Origin: Combretum micranthum
Lineage: Eukaryota; Streptophyta; Magnoliopsida; Myrtales; Combretaceae
Assembly: GCA_024138025.1 (NCBI GenBank)
Contig: JAMXBD010000823.1
Location: 558,001 to 622,000 of the forward strand
Direction: 5' to 3'
Length of the DNA stretch: 64,000 nt
A program made the translations under genes and the position numbers. The first letter of the stretch is position 1, and every line of letters begins with the position of its first letter. The notes beneath the pieces were generated by a model, which ran no database searches, was not told the DNA's origin, and saw only the letters and a list, made by a program, of their open reading frames with translations. Below are positions 9,454 to 20,543 of the stretch, in pieces.

Positions 9454-11540
9454 TTTCTAAATCGCATGGCTTCTGTAAGATGTGTCCTACAATCATAATT
9501 ACGATTGAGTAGATAACCCTATCATACAGGTCCCTACCCGAACCCTGCTTGACTAGGTGGTTCTGGGTGGGTATTAAGGGTCATTGGGTAGGTTTTAGAT
9601 ATAGAATTTTTGGAACCTGCTCCTACAAAATAGGGTACAAGTATCGGCTTTTCATACCTTATACTTACCATGGAACTTGTACTTTACTAAATATAGGGTA
9701 TAGGTTCATAGTATCATGTACCTACCCTATAAGAATTATATAAATAATATTAAATTACTAACAATAAAATAGTACCATTTATTTCTAATAATTTTTTTAA
9801 ACATCAATATTATTTAAGGTAGTGACACTTTTTTTTTGTTTTTACAATTTAGTTTTAATAATGCTAGAATCTTTTAATTATCCTCAACTTAAAAAATATT
9901 TTATGTATTAGCCATGGATAATTAAATTAAAATGCAAATATTTTAATAAACTTTTGGTACATTTATTCATTTTTTTTTACAATTTTTATTATTTTCTCTC
10001 TTTCTTTTTCCTTTAAAAGAAATTGCCTTATTATATGGATACAATGTTGATATTTTTTCCCATACCACTCTTTTATATTTTTTAATATTTATTGTACTAT
10101 TTCACGTCTACAAAATTTAAACTTATCCAATTTTTTCTAATACTATTGTACATTGAAATGGTTTATTATTAATATATAAATCAAAGCAATGATAGTATGG
10201 GATCACGAGTAGAAAAAAAGAATATTAAAATTCTTCAGTATATATGCAAAAGCAATTAGTTATAGTATTTATATTAAATAACATTTAAATTTCTTTCCAC
10301 ACTCTAAAAGTAATTTTTCTCTTGTACATGTTCCACAAGGTACCTTGTATCATGTAGATTTTACAGGGTACATGGTGCAGGGTGGGTCCAAAGTGGTACA
10401 TGATAGGATATAAGTAGCGCATTATACCTTACCCACCATATATCAGCTCACTCCTGCAATATAGGTCTTCAAATCCTATTTCTTTAACTAATTTATTGGT
10501 GATTCAACCACCATCTATATGGATGTACTTATATTCATTTTAACATAATAGATTTTTACTTCTTAATTTGTCATAATCCATACGTTTGGGAACCTGCTTA
10601 CAAATATAAAAGTGTAGATACAACTGCAAGTCATTAGAGCAATGATATGATAATTTATCTTTTTCAAAATTCTTAAATAGGATAACTATGCCTAAACCCT
10701 AATTTCTTATAAAATACATTTGCAAAGCCTTACATTCACTAAGAAATATAAGGATAATGTCATGAATAATTTTGAATTTTATCAAAATATGTAATTAAAT
10801 AACTAAACTTTAAAATTGATCAATTTTATACATAAATTTTAAAATTAATCAATTTAATGTCTAACAAGAACTTGGTAGAGATACTATTTATGTGCACAAA
10901 AAGTTCTTTTAATCGATTAATTTTAAAGTTCAAATATCTAATTGTATATTTTATCAAATTTCAGATAACATTTGTATCATTAACACCTAATATAATTAAA
11001 TCTCATCGCGATGTTGAAATTAGAAACATATTTTTCTCTACAATTAACACATTTTTTTTCTTCTCCCTTTCTTTTTTCCCAAAACTTCCGATATAAACAT
11101 TTTTAGGGTTATCAACAAGTAGAGTTTAATCAAGCCAAGCTTTTAAGGCTTAGACTCTACTTATTTAATAAATTAAGGAGCTCAAGCCTAGTTCTTAGCG
11201 AGCCTAAAAAGTTTAGGCTTGAACTCGAGCTTATAAATGATTTGCAAGCCCACGTTTAAGTTGTAGACTTGTTTAGCTCTATAAATCTAGGCTTAAGTTT
11301 GTTTACATAAATAATTATATATATTAAAACAATATTAAAAAAATATTTTATTTAATTTGATCACAGCAAACTTGAAGTAATCTCAATTGATTTAACTAAA
11401 CAAATTTTATTTTCAGTTCGATCTCGGGAATTTCCCAGCTCGCTTGTAATCATGGGTCAGCTTATACCCAAAACAAGCCCATTAGCAATGGCCCATTCAT
11501 CTTACAAGTTCCGAATCGAAAGCCCACCAGCATTGTCCAC
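9454..11540. other. Unrecognised non-coding sequence
   Basis: AT-rich. Two stretches (about 9,500-9,740 and 10,340-10,450) are rich in GGTAC/GGGTA phrases and may be decayed repeat copies in related form. The segment 11,100-11,300 carries repeated AAGCCTA/AGGCTTAG phrases in both orientations. No coding sequence or RNA gene is supported. Confidence 0.4.
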
Positions 11541-12345
11541 TCATATATAATATGAATACAAAAGCAAAACCCGAAAATGAAGCTCCTGGTAGGTTTAGCT
11601 TTTTTGCTTTTTCATTCACGAGCTCATTCACCTCATTCAGTCGTGTCGGCGTACTTTGAGCTTTTTCACAATAGATCTATTATCATCTTGTTGTTGTTGT
11701 TGTAATGTTTTATCGTTTTCGATTTTTTGATTGATGCGATGAAGAGAAGAGATATCAATGCAATTCATCGATTGAAGGGTTTCACTACACTTCAAGATGA
11801 GCTTTCTATCTAATAATGGTTCGTATTCACTGAGCATATAGATTTTATTTTTAATAATTTAATAGTCACCCAAAACCTTGTTTTCTTTTTTAATTTATTT
11901 GGGTATGCATATATAGTTGTTTTTATTTTTTATTTTTAACCGAAGGACCTATGGTGGGAGTGCTATGTCGATGCGCTCTTTTCCAAGTTTGCCTTCGAAC
12001 ATTGAATGGGTCCTCGAAATTAAATCAACCGACCAGGTTTTGTTTTCTTGGATTGGTCTTGTTTTGTTTTGGGATCTACATTTGTTTTTGTACATCTCAT
12101 TTAGCTTATATTCCCCTCATTATCTTATAAATGTCTTCGATCATGGTACTATTCAGCTGTCATCGAGATTAAACAAATTAATGCAGTAGAAATTATAACG
12201 GTTAGATCGTGAGTTCGGTGGCTTTAAAGCGTTGGTTAACAAGATTCTATTGTTAGTAGTGAAGCGAAGGTCCCAGCGGAGAGGAAGATTGCTCGAAAGA
12301 CGCCTCTCTAGCTTTATAAGCATGCTGTTCCTTCGCATAACTAAT
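11541..12345 (+). pseudogene. Possible remnant of an unidentified host gene
   Basis: This stretch is less AT-rich than its surroundings and has gene-like signs. A TATATAATA lies at about 11,543. A short frame starting Met-Lys-Arg-Arg-Asp-Ile-Asn-Ala sits near 11,740. A segment at about 11,950-12,034 reads Met-Ser-Met-Arg-Ser-Phe-Pro-Ser... and ends ACCAG followed by GTTTTG, a donor-like junction. An acceptor-like TATTCAG lies at about 12,156, followed by a short frame that soon stops. A basic Arg/Lys-rich frame continues to about 12,347. I do not recognise the protein. It may be a truncated gene cut off by G2 at 12,836, or chance. Confidence 0.22.
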
Positions 12346-12835
12346 TAGCCGAATTGTAGGATGCTTAAAATTCTTATGTTTTTAAGACATCTGGAATCCT
12401 CGGCTATATCTATATTCATTATTGTAAAAAAAAGGAAAAAGAAAAAGAGAAAAAAATTGAATGACCATGTTGCTTGCCTGCTAGATGTTTGGAAAAATGT
12501 ATCTTTGTGGTGTCACGATTAATGGATGCTCATATGAGCTGGTCATCCAACCCACGGTTTCGGGCTCTCATTTTGTTAGGGTATTTGTGTGGTTCTTTGA
12601 GGACAAATTGAACATATTAAGCCATTTTAATGTTTGATGCTTTCGGTGCATTGATTAAATGTTGCATTAAAATTACTTAGATAGTCATTACTGGAGCAAG
12701 AGCATGCATATGCTTCTCAGATCTCCCTCTCTGTTGCCCTGTTGTTCCAATGCTGAACATAGAAATGCGCTTTTTGTTTCAACACTATAAAATTAGCTCA
12801 ATGGTTATTTAGTATTTGATCAAACGAACTGCAAA

Positions 12836-13266
12836 TGTAATAGGTCCCGATCAAAAACTAGAATAAAAAATGACAGTAAAACAAAGGTTGGGCGTAACCA
12901 CAGTGTGTATTTTTTTCCCCTTCTGAGCTGATAATTGCTTGTCTCTTTCTTTATTCACATAAAGTTTAAATACAAAAAGTAGTTAACAACTTGTCTTAAA
13001 AATAATGGCCCCAGTTGCACTTAATTTGCAACTGTTATTAAACCAAATACAATTACTAGCCTACTTCTATGTAGACAAGACCAACAACTAATGACTAAAA
13101 CAAACAGGAAGGACACATAAATTAACACACATGGCACTTGGCACATGGATCGACACTTGGCTTGGTATAGCAGAGGCATAGGATAACGCATGTTTAACAA
13201 CTTTATGTAATATAAAAATGCTTTGGATTCTTTTTGGATAGTCTCAATGTCTGTCTTAACGCAACA
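12836..13266 (-). repeat. G2 3' LTR (431 bp)
   Basis: It aligns along its length with 51,209-51,650 (shared phrases include CATAAAGTTTAAATA and GACCAACAACTAATGACTAA). On the minus strand it begins TGTTGCGTTAAG right after the polypurine tract and ends CCTATTACA. Confidence 0.8.
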
Positions 13267-13283
13267 TTACCCTCTCCTTTTAA
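13267..13283 (-). other. G2 polypurine tract
   Basis: On the minus strand this reads AAAAGGAGAGGGTAA directly before the LTR start TGTTGCG, the usual site for plus-strand priming in reverse transcription. Confidence 0.7.
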
Positions 13284-13837
13284 ATGAACCTTGTTCTTAA
13301 GGCTTAAGAGCTGTTCCTTTATTTGTTGAGAATCCTCCTACGTGGTTTCTTCTTTAGGCAAGTTTTTCTACTTAACAAGGCTTTCTTCTACAAACTTGAA
13401 GCTTTTTTTTTTACTTATTGCAAGTCTAAAATCACCTCCGGTTCGATGATGCTCCATCATAAAAATTGGTGGCAAGTCAGAATCGGGAACTTGACCTTTA
13501 TCGATGTATTTCTCAAGCATGGACACGCGGAAAACTAAAACAAATTTTCATAATTGTTTTAACATATTCAAGATATGTTTTCCAATTGGGACTATATACT
13601 AATATGTCATAGAAAAAAACTAAAACAAATTTTTGAAGATAAGGATGGAATATAATTGCTTGGACTATAGAAGGGGCATTACAAAGGTCAAATAGTATAA
13701 CAAATATTTATAATGACCATTGTGGGTACAAAATGCAATTTTATGCACATGTAGGGGGTGTACTTGTACTTGATGAAACCCTGCTTTCAAGTCAAGTTTT
13801 GTGAAATATGAAGCTCCATAAAGCTTGTCGAGCATGT
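13284..13837 (-). pseudogene. G2 pol remnant: RT fragment fused to pol C-terminus
   Basis: From 13,837 leftward the minus strand encodes the central part of a gypsy reverse transcriptase: a Tyr-Gly-Ala-Ser-Tyr-Phe-Thr-Lys-Leu-Asp-Leu-Lys-Ala-Gly motif, then His-Asn-Gly-His-Tyr. After a frameshift comes the catalytic region, where the Asp-Asp of the palm reads Tyr-Asp (about 13,600-13,640). Near 13,530 the reading switches to the pol C-terminus (Glu-Thr-Thr-stop-Glu-Asp-Ser-Gln-Gln, then a Lys-Val-His-Leu-Lys-Gly-Glu-Gly tail) that normally ends integrase. So about 2 kb with the RT thumb, RNase H and integrase is deleted. Several stops are present. The right edge is cut by G1 LTR A. Confidence 0.75.
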
Positions 13838-16663
13838 TGAAATAATCCAACCCTTAGGATGCTTAAAGGTGTGGTTGTTTCATCGCACACATTACCTCTG
13901 AGCGACATGTGCAAGTTTTTCAATAAAAAAGTGAATTTTACTAATCATATTTTAGTTATGAAACTGTGACTATGCTCTTTTTTTAAACCATAATGAATTG
14001 GATGACATTTTACCAAAATTTAAGAAACCATTGTATCAATATGTATAAAGTGCTTTAAGAAAGAGTGGAACAAAAATTTAAAGTTTTAAAACTGTTTCAG
14101 ATAATAACCACAAAAGGAGAGTTAGGCTTAACCCAATACAAGTTTGGCATTCGACCCAAATATGATAGAATAGTTTTAAGTGTTTACAGTAATCCATTAA
14201 AATAATAATAGATATTTAAATAGAATTTCCAAAGTTGCATTTAGAACTTTAGTCGTTGGAATCACTTTCTGAACTCGTTAGTCCTGTAACCCATAGAATT
14301 ATAGTGGATATCCACATACGAACTCTATTCATTACCTGAAATATTGAAATGTGAGTGGTGAAGTCCAGTATATAGTAATCAAACACACACATACATGTCA
14401 TGTATGCTTAAGCTAATGCAATAAACATTAATTAAGTTTATGTTAGGAACCAAGTATTCCTAACGTTCTAGTAATACAACATGCATAAGAGTACTCAAGG
14501 CTCCCGCCAAACAAAAGGGTCCACTTTCTTTAGTGGATCATGCACTGAAAAGGGGGTTTGATAAGTCCCTAGAACTTACTGGAAAGAAGAAGAAAATAGT
14601 CTCGTTCGAGTCATCTTCTCACAGTCTGCCACCAACGAACATGGTCCATTATAACTCTTTACATGGGATCACATAGTCCCGTATAACTCATTACAGTTTC
14701 ATACCTGCTCCAAGTCAATCGCTTAATCTCGGAAATTTCCCTATCGACTACTCGCTAAGCCTAACCATACATCTGTGGGGGCTTCGGCGCTTCAACTACC
14801 GCATTATCTCAAAATTGTGATCAGACTCGCAACCTAATGTGGGGGGTGCCACTCCTGGAGTAAGCAGCTAAACAACAACCAACATTCAACTAATTCGAGT
14901 TTAAATTAGTAATCCAGTTATTGACACTATCCTAGCAAGCAACACGCAATTATTGCGTACTTGATCACTTGTACTTGATCATCGTACTTGATCATCGAAG
15001 TGATCATCGAGTCTCTCTTCAAGGCTTAATATCCAAAACTCTTTATGATTGAAATTGTAATTAGTTCATGATTAATTATCTTTAATCCTTTTGTATTGTT
15101 TGTTATAACTAAGTCTCTTGACTTAACCATTTCACTTAAGATCATGTTTGGAGGGTTATTTAAGTCTAAGGAAGAAATTGGATTAAGTTTGGTTCAATTT
15201 GGAGAAAGGTTGAAGAAGGGACAAAGGATAGGTAAAGAGCACGGCTGGTAAACATCTAGCACACGGCCAAATAGGGCAACCGTGTTTCTCCTTCATGTTG
15301 GGGTTTCAGAGAGAAGCACAGGATGAAGCAAAACATCATGTTCTTTTGCACTTCATTTTGGTTTTAGAAACAGAGAGAAGCACGGGGTGAAACACGGCTT
15401 CTTGTATCCCCCATGTTCTTCAGTGCTTCAACGCGCTTTTGGAGACAAAGAGAAGTATAGGAGAAAATACGATGTCATGTTCCCGTCGTGCTTTTTTCAA
15501 TTTCATATTTTCTTTGTGTTTTGAGGATTAGAGAGAAGCATGGCATATGCACATCATCATGTACCAATTGTGCTTTTTTAGGTCTAGGATATTTTGCGTT
15601 CAAACTTGATATTATTGTCAAAAACACATTTTGGTACAAATTTTGGTGATCTTAAAGGTATCATACTGCTATATTCTAGCCTAATCTCATTTACTTTTAT
15701 AATTCATTTGTCAAAACAAGATTTATCAAATTGAAAGACTATATCCCTTTGTTTTGACAATAACTATCATTTTTCTTCATGTTTTCTTAAAATTTTTCAA
15801 AACATTTCATAGATAATTCTTCATTTAACTTTGTAACATCAACATCAATTTCCTACTCATTCCATGATTTTACCCATAGTCTTAAACACATATCAACATC
15901 CATTTCTTCTCAATGTTAATTTCTAGCAAGAATTCAACTAAAAACATGCTCATTCTCTTCTTCAACATTTTCATACTCATCCTAGCTCCTCATTATCACA
16001 TATTCATAATACTAAGAGCTGATTGTAGGTTTTATCTTGTTGTTGCAGCTGTAAGGTGGTTCTTCCAAGCTCAAAACATCTCCAAAATCAACTTCATTGC
16101 TACCTTCACTTTCCATCAACATCCCCATGTTAGAATTTGCACCTTAAATACCATAAACTTTACGTTTTGACTCTTAAAATCCTCACACTTACCTTATTAC
16201 GAGCTTCTCTTAGTTTCTTAATCTTCTTTTTCTCCTGATTTGCCTCTATTGTCCACATTTTCCTACCATGAAATAGATAAACTCGACTGATTAGTGCTAA
16301 TCCTTCATTAATCTTAATTAACATTTAAATGGAGGCTAGGGTCTAAGATTTCTTAACTTAAGGTTGTAGTAGGTTTTCTAAAGGGGCAATGACAAAAAAT
16401 AAAGAGTATTTATATAAGGGCTGGGGCAGATAATTTGTAAGGTTCTTTTTAGAGTACCATATGATGCACTCTCAGACATCCATATCCATTAAGCTTTTCT
16501 TTAACATAGTTTTCTGACCTTAGTCCATTAATCAACCGGCTCTCAATTTCTTTTATCCAAAGCACTTATTAATTTCATTCATCCTCTTGGTTTAAATTCC
16601 TAATTAATTTCCAACTATTATTTTTAAATTTTTAATTTTATTGGTGGTGTTTGGATCATTTCA
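13838..16663 (-). repeat. G1 LTR A (3' LTR, 2,826 bp)
   Basis: On the minus strand it starts TGAAATGATCC at 16,663, next to the polypurine tract, and ends GGATTATTTCA at 13,838. A TATA box (minus-strand TATATAAATA) is at 16,407-16,416. It aligns with LTR B after removal of insertions. About 15,300-15,600 holds four degenerate 65-80 bp units, each beginning near AGAGAAGCAC or a close variant; LTR B has the same units at 30,290-30,570. The short run ACTTGATCATCG is repeated near 14,960-15,000. Confidence 0.85.
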
Positions 16664-16680
16664 TCCTTCCCCTCTTAAAT
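16664..16680 (-). other. G1 polypurine tract
   Basis: Minus-strand TTTAAGAGGGGAAGGA abuts the LTR start TGAAATGATCC, marking the plus-strand priming site. Confidence 0.8.
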
Positions 16681-18049
16681 AGAATTTCGACCTCGAAATT
16701 TTACCTAGTGACTGGAATAACTCGGGATATCTCGTTTTCATCTCCTCCTCTAGCTTCCAAATAGCTTCACATTCTTCATGGCCACTCCACTGGACTCACA
16801 TATTTGATCACTTTGTTCCTCAACACCTTTTCTTTAGTGTCTATGATCTTAAGAGGATGCTCTTCATAGGTCAGGTTTGGTTGCAACTTCGGTTGATTAG
16901 ATTCAATCACTGTATCTAGATCCGATATGCATTTCCTCAAAAGTGATACATGAAAGACATCATGTACTCCCAACATATGTGGAGGTAAGGCCAAGCAATA
17001 AGTTACCAGCTCCATCCTTTCCAAAATTTCATATGGCCCGATATACCTTGGATACAACTTACCTCTCACCTCAAAGTGGATTACACCATTAGTAGGAGAA
17101 ATCTTTAGGAACACATGCTCACCCATTGCAAATTCTAATGGTCTCTTCTCTTATCAGGATACCACTTGAACTTTATTTATGGCCTACTATAACATCTCCA
17201 ATCCCAAAACCACTCTTTGACCTACTTCGTCCCAATGCAACGGGGACCTATATTTTTTCCCATACAGTGCTTCATATGGTGCCATGCCAATTATGGCTTG
17301 ATAGCTATTGTTATAGGCGAACTCAACTAGAGGTAAGTGCTCATTCTACCTTCCTTCAAAGTTTAATGCACATGCCCTCAAAATATCCTTTAGGGTTTGT
17401 ATAGTTCTCTTTGATTGACCATTGGTTTGAGGATGGAAGGCAGTGCTGAATTGTAATTTTGTTCCCAAAACGACATGCAAGCTCATCCATAATATACTAA
17501 CAAAGCAGGTATCCTAATCTAATACTAACGATAAAGGTATCCCATGTAGTCTCACAATCTCCCATATATAAGTTTGTGCCAACTTCTCCATATTATTTCC
17601 TACCTTTAAACGTATGAAATGAGCCAATTTAGTCAACCAATCCACAGTCACCCAAATTGACACATTTCCACTCATTATCTTTGATAAGGCTGCTACAAAG
17701 TCTATGGAAATGTTCTTATATTTCCATTTAGGGTTGGAGAGAGGTTGTAGCTCTCCTCACGGCCTCGGTATTCAATTCTAACTTGTTGACAAACCATACA
17801 TTTTGATACATATTCAGCTATTTCTCTTTTCATATTATTCCACCAAAATGGGCATCTTTAAGTCTTGATACATCTTAATGTTCCCTAGGTGGATTGAATA
17901 CGGGGTTGAATGAACTTCATCCAATATTTCCTTCTTCAACTCGGTTTTATTTGGTACCTATAACTTATTCTCATATTTGATTATTCCATCTTTATACATC
18001 TTAAGTTTCTTCTAATCACTTCTACTTATCACTGTCAAGATGTCTCTTC
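16681..18049 (-). pseudogene. G1 integrase with GPY/F module and chromodomain-like tail
   Basis: Integrase would insert the element cDNA. From about 17,950 leftward the minus strand shows the His-His part of the zinc-binding domain (His-Ser-Thr-Pro...His-Leu-Gly), then a Cys-containing stretch broken by a frameshift. The catalytic core starts at Ser-Ile-Asp-Phe and runs through Val-Asp-Trp-Leu-Thr-Lys to Asn-Gly-Gln-Ser-Lys-Arg-Thr, where Lys stands in place of the catalytic Glu. The GPY/F motif (Tyr-Ile-Gly-Pro-Tyr-Glu-Ile) is near 17,035. The tail at 16,740-16,860 keeps Lys-Glu-Lys-Val-Leu-Arg-Asn-Lys and a Trp-Lys-Leu-Glu-Glu-Glu-Met pattern like Tekay-type chromodomains. Several stops interrupt the frame. 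Confidence 0.8.
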
Positions 18050-18674
18050 GTTCTAGAGTATTCTCTTGTTGAGCTTCTCTAGTTTTGTCAAATAAGGTAC
18101 GTCTTGGCTTTAGGTTAGCTAGCATAGAGGTTACCTTTCTCGCTCAAACTGCCTCAACATTAATTCTCTTGAGGTATTGTATGATTGGCTTTTGATGTGT
18201 CAAAAGGAATGTCATGTCTACTCGCCTCTTTCTACTCAAAATTTTTGCTACTACGTTAGCCTTTCGAGGGCAATATAAAATCTTAACATCGTAATCCTTT
18301 ATTAACTCTAACCTCAGTCTCAGTCTCATATTTAACTCCTTTTATGTGAAGATATATTCACACTCTTGTGATTGGTATAGATCCTATACTTTTCTCTAAG
18401 TAGGTAATGTCTCCAAAACTTTAAGGTTAGCACCACAGCTGCAAGTTCAAGATCATGTACTAGGTAGTTCTTTTCATATGGCTTTAACTACCTAGATGTG
18501 TAAGTAGTTACTCATCGTTCTTGCATCAACACATATCCCAAACCTTGTAATGATGCATCACTATACACCACATATTCTTTTCTTCTTTCGGGTAAGGCCA
18601 AAACTGATGCTATTACTAACCTCCTTTTTAACTCTTGGAAATTCTCATCACACTTGGCATTCCAAATAAACTTC
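18050..18674 (-). pseudogene. G1 RNase H
   Basis: RNase H degrades the RNA of the RNA-DNA hybrid during reverse transcription. Near 18,200-18,330 the minus strand reads Leu-Glu-Leu-Ile-Lys-Asp-Tyr-Asp-Val-Lys-Ile-Leu-Tyr-Cys-Pro, then Lys-Ala-Asn-Val-Val-Ala-Lys-Ile-Leu-Ser-Arg-Lys, the characteristic C-terminal segment of gypsy RNase H with Asp changed to Lys before Ile-Leu-Ser. Stops and frameshifts break the rest. Confidence 0.75.
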
Positions 18675-19589
18675 TAATTCTTTCGAGTTAGTCCAATTAA
18701 GGGCATTGCTAGTTTTGAAAACCCTTCCATAAATCGTCGATAGTAGCTTGCCAAAATAAGTAAACTCCTAACTTCAAACACATTATGAGGTCTTGGCCAC
18801 TCGGTGATTGCTTTGATCTTTTCTAGGTCTACAAATATGCCATGTTTGTTGACCACATGTCCTAGGAAGGTAACCCCGTCCAACAAAACTTACACTTGTT
18901 AAACTTCGCTTATAGCTTTTGCTCCCATAATCTTTGTAATACCATCCACATATGTTTGTTGTGTTCACCCTCATCCTTAGAATATACTAAAATGTAATTA
19001 ATGAAGACTATCACAAACTTGCCCAAGTAATCCCAAAACACTTGACTCATGAGGTCTATAAATGTGGCTAGAGCATTCGTAGCCTAAAAGGTATCACCAG
19101 GAACTCATAATATCTGTACCTAGACAAACAACCAATACTTTCAAGTCCAGTCCCTAAAAAGAATCCAAATCCAGTAAAACTTTCTTACCTGGTATGGAAA
19201 GCCGTTTTTAGAACTTCTTGGGGCTTAATTCGAAGAAACTAGTATCTTAACCTCAGGTCTATTTTCAAGAAGATTGCGGCTCCCCATAATTGGTCAAACC
19301 AGTCATCAATCTAAGGAAGTGGATACTTGTTCTTTATTGTCACTTGATTCGGATCTCAGTAGTCTATACATAGTCTCATACTTCCATCCTTCTTCTTCAC
19401 AAAGAGTATCGAAGCTCCTCATGGTGATAAGTTAAGGCATATGAACCCTCTGTCCAATAACTCTTGAAGTTGGTCCTTTAATTTCCTCAACTCATTTGGA
19501 GCCATCCGTTAAGGAGCTTTTGATATCGATGAAGTTCCTAGGACAACATCGATTCCAAACTCCACTTCCTATTCAGGTAATAATACTGG
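18675..19589 (-). pseudogene. G1 reverse transcriptase
   Basis: It reads right to left on the minus strand. Near 19,490 is Arg-Met-Ala-Pro-Asn-Glu-Leu, then Phe-Val-Lys-Lys-Lys-Asp-Gly-Ser-Met-Arg-Leu-Cys-Ile-Asp-Tyr near 19,360-19,400 and Ile-Lys-Asn-Lys-Tyr-Pro-Leu-Pro near 19,325. The palm motif near 19,000-19,030 reads [13 protein letters not shown], so both catalytic Asp residues of the usual Asp-Asp are replaced. The thumb/connection at 18,675-18,886 (Phe-Leu-Gly-His-Val-Val, then Tyr-Tyr-Arg-Arg-Phe-Met) is open for about 70 residues. Stops appear at several places. The domain is clearly inactive. Confidence 0.85.
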
Positions 19590-20104
19590 TAGTTCTTTTA
19601 GAAACACATCCTTGAACTCTCGCACCATCAACACATCCTTCGAGGTTATTTCTCACTTCTTCTCTATGCTTAAGATAGTAATCTTACTTTTCTCCCATAA
19701 CTCTATTGATGGTAAGCCCCTAGTGTGTAAATTTATTACATATGATATCTCCCTTTCCCCATTCATGAATTTCAATACCATATGTCTAAAATCGATCGTT
19801 ACATTATACTTTACCAGTGAATTCATTCCTAAGATTACATCAAACTCATTCATATCAAGAATTAACATATCTACAAGCATATCCACATTAGCTATACATA
19901 CATGTACATTAATACAACACTCATTCCTAAAGGTGAACTAACACACAAATGCGTAGGCACATCATCAATAGGCAAAGTACACAACTTAGTGAACTCCTCA
20001 TATATGCAAGTGTGTGTGGCTGCAGTGTCAAATAACACGTATGCTCCATGTCCAACTATAGAGATCATACCTGCAAGTGTGTCTATCTCCACTTTTGGTT
20101 CCTC
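19590..20104 (-). pseudogene. G1 aspartic protease
   Basis: A retropepsin-type protease that would cleave the Gag-Pol polyprotein. The minus strand reads Val-Leu-Phe-Asp-Thr-Ala-Ala-Thr-His near 20,010-20,040, where the active-site Asp-Thr-Gly has Ala for Gly. After a frameshift near 19,890 it continues Met-Asn-Glu-Phe-Asp-Val-Ile-Leu-Gly-Met, the conserved flap-side segment. It lies directly between the zinc-knuckle region and RT, as expected for gypsy order. Confidence 0.8.
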
Positions 20105-20543
20105 AGCCTAAAAAGCATAAACTCTTCCAACAGCTCTGTTCCTTTCTCTAAATGGACCATCGTCATTCTTGCCACTTACCTTACACTCATTCCAATAATG
20201 CCCCTTTGCTTGCATCTATAACAAAGCACTAGCTTTAAGGTGGGGTTTGGACAATCATAGCTCTTATGACCCTCTTTCACACAAGTGAAACAAGCTCTAG
20301 GATTCCACTTGTATTTCTCCTTTTCGTGGGGTCCCATGTATCTTGGGCATCTTTGGTCTCTTCCAAGCATGGTCACCTTTGTAGGTGATGGTGTGTAGGG
20401 CCCGACCATGAAGGCTTGTTTCTTAGGGCTCCCAATATTACTTGAGCCTCACAAGTATCCACGAGTCCTACCCTCAGCAAGATATGGGGTAATGGGTCTC
20501 TTTCCAAGAAAACTCCTGCTCATTTCCATGTCTCTAACATACT
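20105..20543 (-). pseudogene. G1 gag C-terminus, zinc knuckles
   Basis: This is the nucleocapsid part of gag, which binds element RNA. A complete CCHC knuckle (Cys-Phe-Thr-Cys-Val-Lys-Glu-Gly-His...Cys) is at about 20,250-20,290. A second begins Cys-Tyr-Arg-Cys and is broken by a one-base frameshift before its His; the missing His and Cys are found in the next frame. Upstream is the basic linker. GL-2 (20,549-24,037) separates this part from the gag N-terminus, and the two parts join across the CAAGC duplication. Confidence 0.8.

Noticed and set aside
19612..20111. Plus-strand frames of 109 and 69 codons
   Set aside because: Antisense to the G1 protease, whose minus-strand motifs are clear.
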